The notes under the pieces are model-generated. The model had not been told where the DNA came from. It did no database searches and worked only from the letters and a program-made list of their open reading frames with translations. From the NCBI RefSeq assembly GCF_023898865.1, contig NZ_JAGSOV010000019.1, positions 38,663 to 102,662 on the forward strand: DNA of 64,000 bases, given 5' to 3'. Made by a program: the position numbers and the translations under genes. Within the stretch, counting starts at the first letter, position 1. Each line of letters opens with the position of its first letter. This document shows positions 8,760 to 16,254 of the stretch, piece by piece. Source of the stretch: Pseudonocardia humida. GTDB lineage: Bacteria; Actinomycetota; Actinomycetes; Mycobacteriales; Pseudonocardiaceae.

Positions 8760-9347
8760 GTGGACTTCGACAGTCACATGAGCGATGTGGTCCGGGTGGC
8801 GGTCGCGCTCGTCAACGCGGCGACCCCGGGCGAGCGCGGCGGACGACCGGTCGAGGCGCCCACCGGTGCGGCGCTGACCGCGGCGGTCGCGGCCGCGGTC
8901 GCCCCGGTGAGCCGGCCGTCCGACGGCCCGATGACCGACCCCGTCGCGGCCGAGCTGGCCGGCTGGGCCGCCCGCATGCGGGCCGTGGTGCAGCACGTCG
9001 ACGCGGGCGACCTCGACGCCGCCTGCGCCCGGCTCAACGAGGTGCTGCGCGACGCCGAGGCCGTGCCCACGCTGACGCGCCACGACGGCGAGGGCTGGCA
9101 CCTGCACTTCCACCGGCCCGACGCCGCCACCGCCGCGGGCTGGGCGGCCGGCATGGCCACCGGACTGGCGATCGTGCTGGGCGGACCCGCCGTCGAGCGC
9201 CTCGGCCTGTGCCGGGCGCCCCGCTGCGACCGCGCCTACCTGGACACTTCGCGCAACGGCACCCGCCGGTTCTGCTCGACGGCCTGCCAGAACCGGGTCA
9301 AGGCCGCCGCGTTCCGAGCCCGCCGGGAAACGACCCCGGCGGGGTAG
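8760..9347 (+). CDS. CGNR zinc-finger (ABATE) transcription factor
   Basis: 195 residues. GTG 8760 gives VDFDSHMSDVVRVAVALVNA, the usual opening of this family. The C-terminus holds the CGNR-type zinc finger: C-x4-C in 'CRAPRCDRAY' and C-x3-C in 'FCSTACQNRVKAAAFRAR'. The N-terminal ABATE domain is thought to bind a ligand. The -10 directly upstream suggests leaderless expression. Its target may be the divergent methyltransferase, by inference from position. Confidence 0.85.
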   Translation: MDFDSHMSDVVRVAVALVNAATPGERGGRPVEAPTGAALTAAVAAAVAPVSRPSDGPMTDPVAAELAGWAARMRAVVQHVDAGDLDAACARLNEVLRDAEAVPTLTRHDGEGWHLHFHRPDAATAAGWAAGMATGLAIVLGGPAVERLGLCRAPRCDRAYLDTSRNGTRRFCSTACQNRVKAAAFRARRETTPAG

Positions 9348-9351
9348 ACGC

Positions 9352-9834
9352 TCAGCCGACCGGCGGTCGGGAGGGGGCGCCGCTGCTCTCGTCCGCGCCT
9401 GCGGTGAAGAACGAGATCTTGCCGTCGGCCTCCAGCACCGCGAGGTCGATCCGGGACAGCCGGCGGATGCCCTGTTCGCGGGCCGCGGCCAGCAGGTCGT
9501 CCACCGACAGCCGCTCCCGGTGCAGGACGTCGAACAACGGCTCGCCGTCCTTGACGACCACGACGGGGACCCCGTGGGTGATCGGCCGGGCCTTCGACCA
9601 GCGCGCGTTGACCCAGGAGATGCCGATGGTGAGGAGCGCGAACACGCTGATCGTGAGCACGCCCGAGGTCAGCGAGTAGTCCTGCTGCGTGACCGCCTGC
9701 TGGACCATGTCGCCCATGGTCACGTAGAGGATCAGCTGGAACGTGCTCAGCTCGCCCAGCGTCGAGCGGCCGACCACCCGGGTGACCAGCCACAGGAAGC
9801 CGAACATGACCACGGCCCGGACGACGATCTCCAT
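9352..9834 (-). CDS. DUF421 (YetF-like) membrane protein
   Basis: 160 residues with three N-terminal hydrophobic segments (from MEIVVRAVVMFGFLWLVTR to about residue 75), then the cytosolic DUF421 domain with 'PVVVVKDGEPLFDVLHRERL' and 'LARIDLAVLE'-like strands. YetF/YdfR-type proteins of this family sit in membranes of spore formers and actinobacteria; their function is poorly defined. The ATG overlaps the stop of the upstream anchored protein (ATGA), so they are probably made together. Confidence 0.85.
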   Translation of the reverse strand: MEIVVRAVVMFGFLWLVTRVVGRSTLGELSTFQLILYVTMGDMVQQAVTQQDYSLTSGVLTISVFALLTIGISWVNARWSKARPITHGVPVVVVKDGEPLFDVLHRERLSVDDLLAAAREQGIRRLSRIDLAVLEADGKISFFTAGADESSGAPSRPPVG

Positions 9835-10361
9835 CAGGGCACCAGCGCCGTCGTGAAGTCCACCGAGACCACCCGCCGCCCGTCCTCGACCACCGCGACC
9901 GTCCCGCTGGCGCCCCACTGGCTGGCCGGCTGGATGTAGGCGTCGAAGTCGATGCCGAGCGTGTCCCCCGGGGGCGGGTCGAACGTCCAGTAGACGTCCT
10001 GGGCGTCGGCGGTCTGGCTGGCCGGCTCGGGGTCCAGGCCCTGTTCCTCGTAGATGTCCAAGTACTCGCCGGTCACCGCGACCGTCACCGGGCCGTCGAA
10101 CCCCCCGTCGCGGCGCAGCTCGACCGACCACGGCACGTCCAGGCCGGCGCGGGCGACCCACGCGTGGGTGACCGACAGCGTGTAGCCGCCCGCCGAGGCC
10201 GTCGTGGTGGTGGAGCGGACCCCGAACAGGCCGAGCGCACCGGCCAGCACGATCACCAGCAGCAGCCCGACCACGGCACTGCGCGCCCGGGTGCGGCGCG
10301 GGCCGCGCTCGACCGGCCGGACGTCGGCCAGCGTCGAGTCCGAGTCCCCCGCATCGGTCAC
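9834..10361 (-). CDS. Membrane-anchored protein of unknown function, DUF421 partner
   Basis: 175 residues. A charged cytosolic N-terminus of about 30 residues is followed by one transmembrane helix (SAVVGLLLVIVLAGALGLFG) and an extracytoplasmic beta-rich domain with 'GYTLSVTHAWVARAGLDVPW'. No enzyme motif is visible. The 4-bp overlap with the DUF421 gene suggests a two-protein membrane unit. I do not recognise a named family. Confidence 0.7.
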   Translation of the reverse strand: MTDAGDSDSTLADVRPVERGPRRTRARSAVVGLLLVIVLAGALGLFGVRSTTTTASAGGYTLSVTHAWVARAGLDVPWSVELRRDGGFDGPVTVAVTGEYLDIYEEQGLDPEPASQTADAQDVYWTFDPPPGDTLGIDFDAYIQPASQWGASGTVAVVEDGRRVVSVDFTTALVP

Positions 10362-10465
10362 CCCCGCTGACTACCAGAACCGGTTGCGGGCCTGCCCACG
10401 ACACGCCGCGTTTCGGCGGCGACCGATCCGGGCAACTCCGCGGGAAGTCGATCGAGGAGGCCGAG

Positions 10466-10723
10466 ATGGCGAAGTCGAGCGTCAAGGACAAGAAGACCTA
10501 CGAGAAGGTGAAGGAGAGCGGGGCGTCGAAGGAGAAGGCGGCCCGCATCGCCAACGCCTCGGCCGCGCAGGGGCGCAAGAAGGTGGCGAAGAAGGGCGGC
10601 AAGTCGTCGAAGTACGACGACATGAAGAAGGACGAACTGCTCGACCGCGCGAAGGAGGTCGGCATCAAGGGCCGGTCGAAGATGGGCAAGAAGGAACTCG
10701 TGAAGGCCCTGCGCGACCACTGA
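10466..10723 (+). CDS. Small Lys-rich protein with Rho-N/SAP-like tail (DUF7218-type)
   Basis: 85 residues, extremely lysine-rich at the N-terminus (MAKSSVKDKKTYEKVKESGA). The C-terminal 35 residues (MKKDELLDRAKEVGIKGRSK and following) match the Rho N-terminal/SAP-like helix-extension-helix that binds nucleic acids. The ribosome site GAGGAGG lies 6 bases before the ATG. It may bind DNA or RNA in a general way; the role is unknown. Confidence 0.8.
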   Translation: MAKSSVKDKKTYEKVKESGASKEKAARIANASAAQGRKKVAKKGGKSSKYDDMKKDELLDRAKEVGIKGRSKMGKKELVKALRDH

Positions 10724-10772
10724 CCGACGAGCCGCTTGACCGGGACCCCGGTGCGGGGGGAAGGGTGGTGGT

Positions 10773-11594
10773 GTGGAGACAACCTTCCCCGTCTGCGCGA
10801 CGTGCGCCGTGGAGCATGCCGAGCGCATCGACGTCTGCCGCATCTGCGCCGACGAGCGCCAGTGGGTCCCGGCCGACGGCCAGGTCTGGACGACGCTGGC
10901 GGAGCTGGCCGCCTCCGGCCGCGAGGCCCGCGTCGCCGAGCTGGAGCCCGACCTGCACGGCATCACCACCGCGCCGAGCGTCGGCATCGGCCAGACCGCC
11001 CTGCTGGTCGGCACCCCGGCGGGCAACCTGCTGTGGGACCCGATCGGCTACCTCGACGACGGGCTCGTCGAGCAGGTCCGCGGGTTCGGCGAGGTGGTCG
11101 CGATCGCGGCCAGCCACCCGCACATGTTCGGCGTGCAGGTGGAGTGGAGCCGCGCGCTGGGCGGTCCGCCGGTCCTGGTCGCCGAGGCCGACCGGGAGTG
11201 GATCGCCCGCCCCGACCCGGTGATCCGCACCTGGTCGGGCCGCACCGAGATCGCCCCCGGGCTGGCGCTGGTGCAGATCGGCGGGCACTTCCCGGGCAGC
11301 GCCGTCGCGCACTGGGCGGCCGGCGCGGGCGGCAAGGGCGTGCTGCTGGCCGGCGACACCATCATGGCCTGCCCCGACCGCACGTGGGTGTCGTTCCAGC
11401 GCAGCTACCCCAACCGCATCCCGCTCTCCGCCGCGGTCGTCGACCGGGTGGCCAAGGCGGTCGAGGGGCTGGAGTTCGACCGGCTCTACAGCAACTTCGG
11501 CAACCAGGTCCCGACCGACGCCCACGCGGCCGTGCGCCGCTCGGCCGACCGGTACATCGGTTGGGTCCGCGGCGACTTCGACCACCTCACCTGA
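10773..11594 (+). CDS. MBL-fold metallo-hydrolase with N-terminal Cys4 motif
   Basis: 273 residues from GTG. A short zinc-ribbon-like start (CATCAVEH then CRICADERQ) precedes a beta-lactamase-fold domain with 'LLVGTPAGNLLWDPIGYL', 'AASHPHMFG' in place of the classical HxHxDH, 'GGHFPGSAVAHW' and 'LLAGDTIMACPD'. This actinobacterial type departs from the standard metal ligands but keeps His and Asp at the expected strands. Substrate unknown. It converges on the SDR gene across palindrome B1. Confidence 0.8.
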   Translation: METTFPVCATCAVEHAERIDVCRICADERQWVPADGQVWTTLAELAASGREARVAELEPDLHGITTAPSVGIGQTALLVGTPAGNLLWDPIGYLDDGLVEQVRGFGEVVAIAASHPHMFGVQVEWSRALGGPPVLVAEADREWIARPDPVIRTWSGRTEIAPGLALVQIGGHFPGSAVAHWAAGAGGKGVLLAGDTIMACPDRTWVSFQRSYPNRIPLSAAVVDRVAKAVEGLEFDRLYSNFGNQVPTDAHAAVRRSADRYIGWVRGDFDHLT

Positions 11595-11603
11595 CCCCGG
11601 CCC

Positions 11604-11676
11604 CCACCCGTCGATAACGAAGTTGTCGTCGTTTGGACCGGTCCAAAACGACGACAGCTTCGTTCTCGACGGGTGG
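11604..11676. repeat. Palindromic repeat family B, copy 1
   Basis: A 73-bp near-perfect palindrome centred on GGACCGGTCC, between two convergent genes. Arms 11604-11639 and 11640-11676 differ by two substitutions and one base in a T run. A second copy with the same outer (CCACCC...) and central sequence lies at 12488-12561. It would form a long hairpin in RNA from either strand and probably ends both transcripts. Confidence 0.85.
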
Positions 11677-11685
11677 AGGGTCGGG

Positions 11686-12444
11686 TCAGCGGGCCGTGTA
11701 GCCGCCGTCGATGACGAGTTCGGCGCCGGTGACCCAGCGGGCCTCGTCGGAGGCCAGGTAGACCACGCCCCAGGCGATGTCGTCGGGGCGGCCGACGCCG
11801 CCGAGGGGGTGCAGCGGGTCGAGCCGGGCCCGGGCGTCGGGCTCGGAGAGCCCGGCGCGGTCGGTGGAGGCGCGGACCATCTCGGTCCACACGTAACCCG
11901 GGTGGATCGAGTTGACCCGGATGCGGTCCGGGGCGTAGGCGAGGGCGTCGGTCTTGGTCATCGCCCGCACCGCCCCCTTCGACGCGTGGTAGGCCGGGAT
12001 GCCGCCGCTGCCGACCAGGCCGAAGATCGACGAGATGTTGACGACGCTGCCCTCGCCCGCCGCGCGCAGGTGCGGGACGGCGTGCTTGGTGCACAGGAAC
12101 ACCGCGGTGCTGTTCACCGCCATCACCCGCTCCCAGTCGGCCAGCGCCAGCTCGTGCGACGGCCCGGCGGCGCCGGTGATCCCGGCGTTGTTGACCAGCA
12201 CGTCGAGCCGGCCGTGCGCGGCCACGGCAGCGCCGATCGCGGCCTCGACGTCGGCCTCGCGGGTGACGTCGCAGGCGTGGAAGGTCGCGCCCGGCAGGGC
12301 CGCCGCGACCCGCCGGCCGCCGTCGGCGTCGACATCGAGGACGGCGACGGTGGCGCCCTCCTCGGTCATCCGGGTGGCGATGGCCTCGCCGAGGCCGTTG
12401 GCCCCGCCGGTGACGATCGCGGTCTTCGCGTCCAGCCGCCCCAT
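11686..12444 (-). CDS. SDR family NAD(P)-dependent oxidoreductase
   Basis: 252 residues from ATG 12444 with ribosome site GGGGAGGACCAC. The Rossmann motif is TGGANGLGEAIA (residues about 11-22), 'NNAG' lies near residue 85, and the catalytic Ser plus Y-x3-K are in 'NISSIFG' and 'YHASKGAV'. C-terminal 'VYLASDEARWVTGAELVIDGGY' is a classical SDR ending. Oxidation or reduction of an alcohol/ketone, substrate unknown. It is bracketed by the two palindrome B copies and likely controlled by the adjacent TetR. Confidence 0.9.
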   Translation of the reverse strand: MGRLDAKTAIVTGGANGLGEAIATRMTEEGATVAVLDVDADGGRRVAAALPGATFHACDVTREADVEAAIGAAVAAHGRLDVLVNNAGITGAAGPSHELALADWERVMAVNSTAVFLCTKHAVPHLRAAGEGSVVNISSIFGLVGSGGIPAYHASKGAVRAMTKTDALAYAPDRIRVNSIHPGYVWTEMVRASTDRAGLSEPDARARLDPLHPLGGVGRPDDIAWGVVYLASDEARWVTGAELVIDGGYTAR

Positions 12445-12487
12445 GTGGTCCTCCCCGTGCCACCGATGATCACCCCAACCTGCCCCA

Positions 12488-12561
12488 CCACCCTGTCGAG
12501 AACGACGCTGTTGTCGTGTGGACCGGTCCAAAACGACGACGAGTTCGTTCTCGACGGGTGG
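12488..12561. repeat. Palindromic repeat family B, copy 2
   Basis: Arms 12488-12524 and 12525-12561 around GGACCGGTCC, in the gap between the SDR and TetR genes, which run in the same direction. The right arm is nearly identical to that of copy 1 and the left arm carries more changes. It may terminate TetR transcription or stabilise the message. Confidence 0.85.
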
Positions 12562-12571
12562 GTGGCGGCGG

Positions 12572-13204
12572 CTAGGGCAGGTGCGGGGGCCAGGCCGCGT
12601 CGACCGAGCGGGCGCACCGTGCGGGGTCGTCGCCGGCGTCGACGAACAGCGCCTTCGCGATCCGCGGCCACTGGGCCAGCAGCACCTCCCGCGGCAGCAC
12701 CCCGGTCAGCACCAGCGTCGTCAGCCCGTGCCCGCTGGCCCAGTAGCGGAGCGCCAGCTGCTCCGGGTCGCAGTCCGGGGCGAACCGGCCGGCGGCGCGG
12801 GCCCGCTCCGCGGCCGCGACGAGCGCGGCGAGACCGCCGTCGGCGACCGAGCGGTCGTCGAGGTCGGCGGCCTCGTCGAACATCGCCCGGTAGAGGTGCG
12901 GGTGGGCGACGGCGTTGGCCACGTAGGCCGCGCCGAGCGCGACGACGTCGTGCACGGGGTCGTCGGTCGGCGCCACGGTGGCCAGCCGGGCGGCCAGCCG
13001 CTCGAAGCCCTCCTGCCGCACGGCGCGCCACAGCCCGGGCATGCCGCCGAAGTGCGTGTACACGGCCATCGTCGAGGCCCCCGTCCCGGCGACGACCGAG
13101 CGCAGGGTCACCGGTTCGCGGCGGGCCAGCATCGTCGCGGCGCGCTCGACCAGCGCGGCGCGCACCTCGGGCGGGGCGGTCTTCGGCACTTGCCCAGGAT
13201 ACAT
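12572..13204 (-). CDS. TetR family transcriptional regulator
   Basis: 210 residues. The N-terminal HTH covers residues about 15-60 with 'VTLRSVVAGTGASTMAVYTHFGGM', where the recognition helix ends in the usual YxHF. The C-terminal helical domain binds an unknown ligand. ATG 13204 follows TATAGC by six bases, consistent with a leaderless message; GTG 13189 (VPKTAPPEV) is the alternative. It probably represses itself, the SDR and the divergent RidA gene through the palindromes just upstream. Confidence 0.85.
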   Translation of the reverse strand: MYPGQVPKTAPPEVRAALVERAATMLARREPVTLRSVVAGTGASTMAVYTHFGGMPGLWRAVRQEGFERLAARLATVAPTDDPVHDVVALGAAYVANAVAHPHLYRAMFDEAADLDDRSVADGGLAALVAAAERARAAGRFAPDCDPEQLALRYWASGHGLTTLVLTGVLPREVLLAQWPRIAKALFVDAGDDPARCARSVDAAWPPHLP

Positions 13205-13242
13205 AGCAGTGCTATAACTTGCGATACATAGCGTTGATATGT
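13203..13242. promoter_or_regulatory. Two TetR-type operator palindromes
   Basis: Site 1 is ATAGCAGTGCTAT (13203-13215), a perfect palindrome about one central base that overlaps the TetR start. Site 2 is ACATAGCGTTGATATGT (13226-13242), imperfect, just before the RidA ribosome site GAGGAGG. The placement suits control of both divergent transcripts. Confidence 0.6.
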
Positions 13243-13259
13243 CTCCAGAGGAGGACCCC

Positions 13260-13681
13260 GTGCCCGTCGAGTTCCTGAACCCGCCGTCGCTTCCCCAGCC
13301 CGAGCACTACCGCCAGGTCGCCGTGGCCACCGGCTCGCGCACCGTCTACCTGGCCGGCCCGGTCGCCCGCACCGCCGACGGCACGCCCGGCGGTCCCGGC
13401 GCCCTGGCCGCGCCGGGCGGGCAGGCCGCCCGGAACGGCGCTACCTGAACGTCGCGGCCGCGTTGGAGGCCGTCGGCGGCAGCTTCGCCGACGTGGCCAA
13501 GCTGACCGTGTACGTCGTGGACTGGTCGCCCGACAAGCTGCCCGCGCTCGGCGCGGGCGTCGGCCGCGCCGCCGAGCGGCTGGGCCTCGACCCGACCCGG
13601 CCGATCACCCTGATCGGCGTGGCCGGGCTGGGCGAGCCCGACCTGCTCGTCGAGGTCGACGCGGTCGCCGTGCTGCCCTGA
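13260..13681 (+). pseudogene. RidA/YjgF family protein, frameshifted
   Basis: The first part (VPVEFLNPPSLPQPEHYRQV, then 'VYLAGPVARTADG') and the last part ('YLNVAAALEAVGGSFADVAK' to 'VEVDAVAVLP') are the two halves of one RidA-type enamine/imine deaminase of about 140 residues, but they lie in different frames. The frame is lost between about 13420 and 13445 in a GC-rich stretch, equivalent to one missing base. Either a real recent pseudogene or a sequencing error. Ribosome site and start are intact. Confidence 0.8.
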
Positions 13682-13753
13682 CGGCCTTGCCGATCACGCC
13701 CGCCTGGCGCAGGCTCGGCGGGACGGTGCGGGCTCCGACGAGGGAGTGATCGG

Positions 13754-14815
13754 GTGAGGGTCGAGACGCAGCTGCCCCTGGGCAAGGTCGATCCGGGGCT
13801 GCGGCCCGCCGACACGACGGTCGACATGCGCTCCTTCGGCCGCCAGGCCCAGCTCGTCGAGCAGCTCGGCTTCGACGGCCTGGCCCTCACCGAGACCAAG
13901 GAGGACCCGGTCGTCGCGCTCGCCGTCGCCGCCGACCGCACCGAGCGGATCCGGCTCACCACGGCCGTCGTCATCGCCTTCCCCCGCAGCCCGACGGCGC
14001 TCGCGCTGACCGCGTGGACGATGTCGCGGCTGTCCGGCGGGCGGTTCACCCTCGGCCTGGGCACGCAGGTCAAGGGGCACATCGAGCGCCGGTACGGGAT
14101 GGCGTGGTCGGCGCCGGGCCCCTGGATCAAGGAGTACGTGCAGGCGGTGCGGGCGGTCTGGCGCACCTGGCAGGAGGGCGTGCCGCTCGACCACCACGGC
14201 GAGCACTACGACCTGACGCTGATGAACCCGCTGTTCGACCCCGGCCCGATCGAGCACCCCGACATCCCCGTGCACCTGGCCGCGGTCCGACCGGGGATGG
14301 CCCGGATCGGCGGGGAGGTCGCCGACGGCGTGCGGCCGCACCCGATCTGCACCCGCGCCTACCTGGAGGAGGTGCTGCGCCCCGCCGTCGACCGCGGGGC
14401 CGCCGCGGCCGGGCGCGACCCGGGCGCGATCGAGGTGGTGGCCAGCCCGCTGATCGTCACCGCGGCCACCGAGGGCGAGTTGGAGAAGCGGGTCAGCGAC
14501 GTGCGCGCACGCATCTCGTTCTACGCCTCCACGCGCACCTACCGCCCGGTCTTCGCCCACCACGGCTGGGACGACGTCGCCGAGGAGCTGTCGACGCTGT
14601 CGCGCGCGCAGCGGTGGGCCGAGATGGAGCGCCTGGTCAGCGACGACATGGTGCGGACCATCGCGGTCGTCGGCACCCACGACGAGATCGCCGAACGGGT
14701 CTGGCGGCGCTACGAGGGCGTGTGCTCGGCGGTGGAGTTCAGCCTCCCGGTCGCCGGCCCGGCCGACCACGAACGGCTGGCCGCGGAGGTCGCCGCGATC
14801 CGGCGCGGCTTCTGA
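13754..14815 (+). CDS. LLM class F420-dependent oxidoreductase (TIGR03617 type)
   Basis: 353 residues from GTG. Luciferase-like TIM barrel with 'VEQLGFDGLALTETKEDPVV' near the N-terminus, 'MSRLSGGRFTLGLGTQVKGH' (residues about 86-105) and 'IPVHLAAVRPGMARIGGEVADG'. The QVKGHIERRYG segment is characteristic of an actinobacterial F420-using subfamily. It probably carries out hydride transfer to an unknown substrate with F420. Confidence 0.88.
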   Translation: MRVETQLPLGKVDPGLRPADTTVDMRSFGRQAQLVEQLGFDGLALTETKEDPVVALAVAADRTERIRLTTAVVIAFPRSPTALALTAWTMSRLSGGRFTLGLGTQVKGHIERRYGMAWSAPGPWIKEYVQAVRAVWRTWQEGVPLDHHGEHYDLTLMNPLFDPGPIEHPDIPVHLAAVRPGMARIGGEVADGVRPHPICTRAYLEEVLRPAVDRGAAAAGRDPGAIEVVASPLIVTAATEGELEKRVSDVRARISFYASTRTYRPVFAHHGWDDVAEELSTLSRAQRWAEMERLVSDDMVRTIAVVGTHDEIAERVWRRYEGVCSAVEFSLPVAGPADHERLAAEVAAIRRGF

Positions 14816-14864
14816 GCGACCGGAGCAGCCGGTTGATCCGTCCGGCAGCGGGTAGCTCACGCCC

Positions 14865-15188
14865 ATGGCTGACGACGACGTGCGGGCCGAGTTCGACGAC
14901 GCCGTGAACATGACCGCGGGCGAGCTGGAGAAGTGGCTCGACACCGACGAGTCGAAGGCGGCCGGGCAGCACGAGGACGGCGGCGAGTCGACCGGGCACG
15001 CGTCCGGCCGGCGCATCGTCGAGCTGCTCCGCACGAAGAAGGCCGACCTCACCGACGACGACCGCGCCCACATGCGCAAGGTCGTCGGCTACGTGCACCG
15101 CCACCTCGCCCAGCGCCCGAAGGGCGACGTCGAGGACACCACGTGGCGGCACTCCCTGATGAACTGGGGCCACGACCCGCTCACGTGA
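14865..15188 (+). CDS. DUF3140 family protein
   Basis: 107 residues, highly charged and soluble. 'MTAGELEKWLDTDESKAAGQ', 'SGRRIVELLRTKKADLTDDD' and 'DTTWRHSLMNWGHDPL' match the DUF3140 family of actinobacteria and some proteobacteria. Function unknown. It ends tail to tail with the next gene: the palindrome TCACGTGA (15181-15188) contains both stop codons. Confidence 0.87.
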   Translation: MADDDVRAEFDDAVNMTAGELEKWLDTDESKAAGQHEDGGESTGHASGRRIVELLRTKKADLTDDDRAHMRKVVGYVHRHLAQRPKGDVEDTTWRHSLMNWGHDPLT

Positions 15189-15771
15189 GCGAGCGCAGGG
15201 CCAGCAGCTCCCCCTTGCCGACGCCGATCGTGGTCGTGACGAGCGCCGGGTCGGCCTCCACCAGCTCGCGCAGCAGCGCGATCTCCTCCGGGTGCGAGGT
15301 GGCGTTGTCGGCCACCAGCACCCCGCCCGGGCGCAGCACCCGCGACGGGTGCGGCCACCACCCCGGGTACTCGGTGCGCTCCGCGTCGAGGAACAGCAGG
15401 TCGAGCTCGCCGTCGCCGTAGCCGGCCAGCGCCGCGCCGCCGTCCTCGACCCGGAAGGACACCAGGTCGGAGAGCCCCGCGCGCTCGACGCTGCGCCGGG
15501 CGTGCTCCTGGACGGTGGCGTCGGTGTCGATGGTGACGACGCGGCCGCCGGTGGCGCGGGCGGCGGCGGCCAGCCACAGCGTCGACACCCCCCGCGACGT
15601 GCCGATCTCGACGATCGTCGTGGCGTGCAGGCTCTGCACGAGGAACCAGAGGAAGCGCCCGGCGTCGGGCTCCAGGACGCGCCACCGGTCGAGCCGGTCG
15701 GCCTGGCGCGCGTCGTGCTCCTCCGCGGCCCGGGTCAGGTCGTCGATGATCTGCTGCACCGTGGGGTCCAC
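15181..15771 (-). CDS. Class I SAM-dependent O-methyltransferase-like protein
   Basis: 196 residues from GTG 15771. 'TTIVEIGTSRGVSTLWLAAA' is motif I, 'GGRVVTIDTDATVQEHARRS' motif II, and 'LDLLFLDAERTEYPGWWP' carries the acidic metal-site strand of the catechol-type O-methyltransferase group. 'VLVADNATSHPEEI' follows. Substrate unknown. It shares an 8-bp tail overlap with DUF3140. Confidence 0.82.
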   Translation of the reverse strand: MDPTVQQIIDDLTRAAEEHDARQADRLDRWRVLEPDAGRFLWFLVQSLHATTIVEIGTSRGVSTLWLAAAARATGGRVVTIDTDATVQEHARRSVERAGLSDLVSFRVEDGGAALAGYGDGELDLLFLDAERTEYPGWWPHPSRVLRPGGVLVADNATSHPEEIALLRELVEADPALVTTTIGVGKGELLALRSLT

Positions 15772-15796
15772 GGGCGGATCATCCCACCGGCCGCGT

Positions 15797-16003
15797 TCAG
15801 CCGTCCCCCTTCGACCGGCGCTCCAGCTCGTCGAGCTGCTCGCGGACGTCCTCGATGCGCCGGCGCAACTGCCCGCTGGGCAGGCGGACGGCAGGGCGGA
15901 GGACACCGCCGGTCGAGAGGACGCTCAGGTCGTCCGCGAGCGTCGGCTGGACGTGCCGGGCCAGGGCGTTGCGGGGCAGGGCGGGCGCGACGAGGAGCGG
16001 CAC
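15797..16003 (-). CDS. Small protein, possible GNAT N-terminal remnant with coiled-coil tail
   Basis: 68 residues if started at GTG 16003 (VPLLVAPALPRNALARHVQP). That opening resembles the leader of actinobacterial GNAT acetyltransferases, but the acetyltransferase body is missing. The last 25 residues (LRRRIEDVREQLDELERRSK) form a charged coiled coil. It may be a truncated gene that still makes a short protein. Weakly supported. Confidence 0.35.
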   Translation of the reverse strand: MPLLVAPALPRNALARHVQPTLADDLSVLSTGGVLRPAVRLPSGQLRRRIEDVREQLDELERRSKGDG

Positions 16004-16254
16004 CGGCCCGATCCTGCCCGACGCGGCGGGGGGAAATCCGCTGGTCGCGTGTCGAGGGCTTCGGCTAGCCTCGCGTCGCTCGTTCCGGTTCCCGTCCCGA
16101 GAAGGCGATGCCATGGTCACCCCCCGGCCGCACCGGGGCGGATGACGACACGGCCGACCGTCGGCCGTCCCCGCGCGCGTCGGCGCGCGCCCTCGTCGTG
16201 CCCCGGTGCCTCGTCAGCACGTCTCACGAGCACCCCTTTTGGAGCACACCGGAA
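16004..16254 (+). promoter_or_regulatory. Structured leader before a methyltransferase gene
   Basis: No convincing gene. A possible -10 (TAGCCT) lies near 16066. Downstream are a perfect hairpin, ACGGCCGAC-C-GTCGGCCGT, and a GCGCGCG...CGCGCGC stem, then repeats of GTGC/CACGAGCAC up to the ribosome site GGAG. The region could act as an attenuator or cis-regulatory RNA; I could not match it to a known riboswitch class. Confidence 0.35.

Noticed and set aside
16004..16254. SAM or SAH riboswitch
   Set aside because: Stems are present but I could not align the conserved cores of known SAM/SAH classes.
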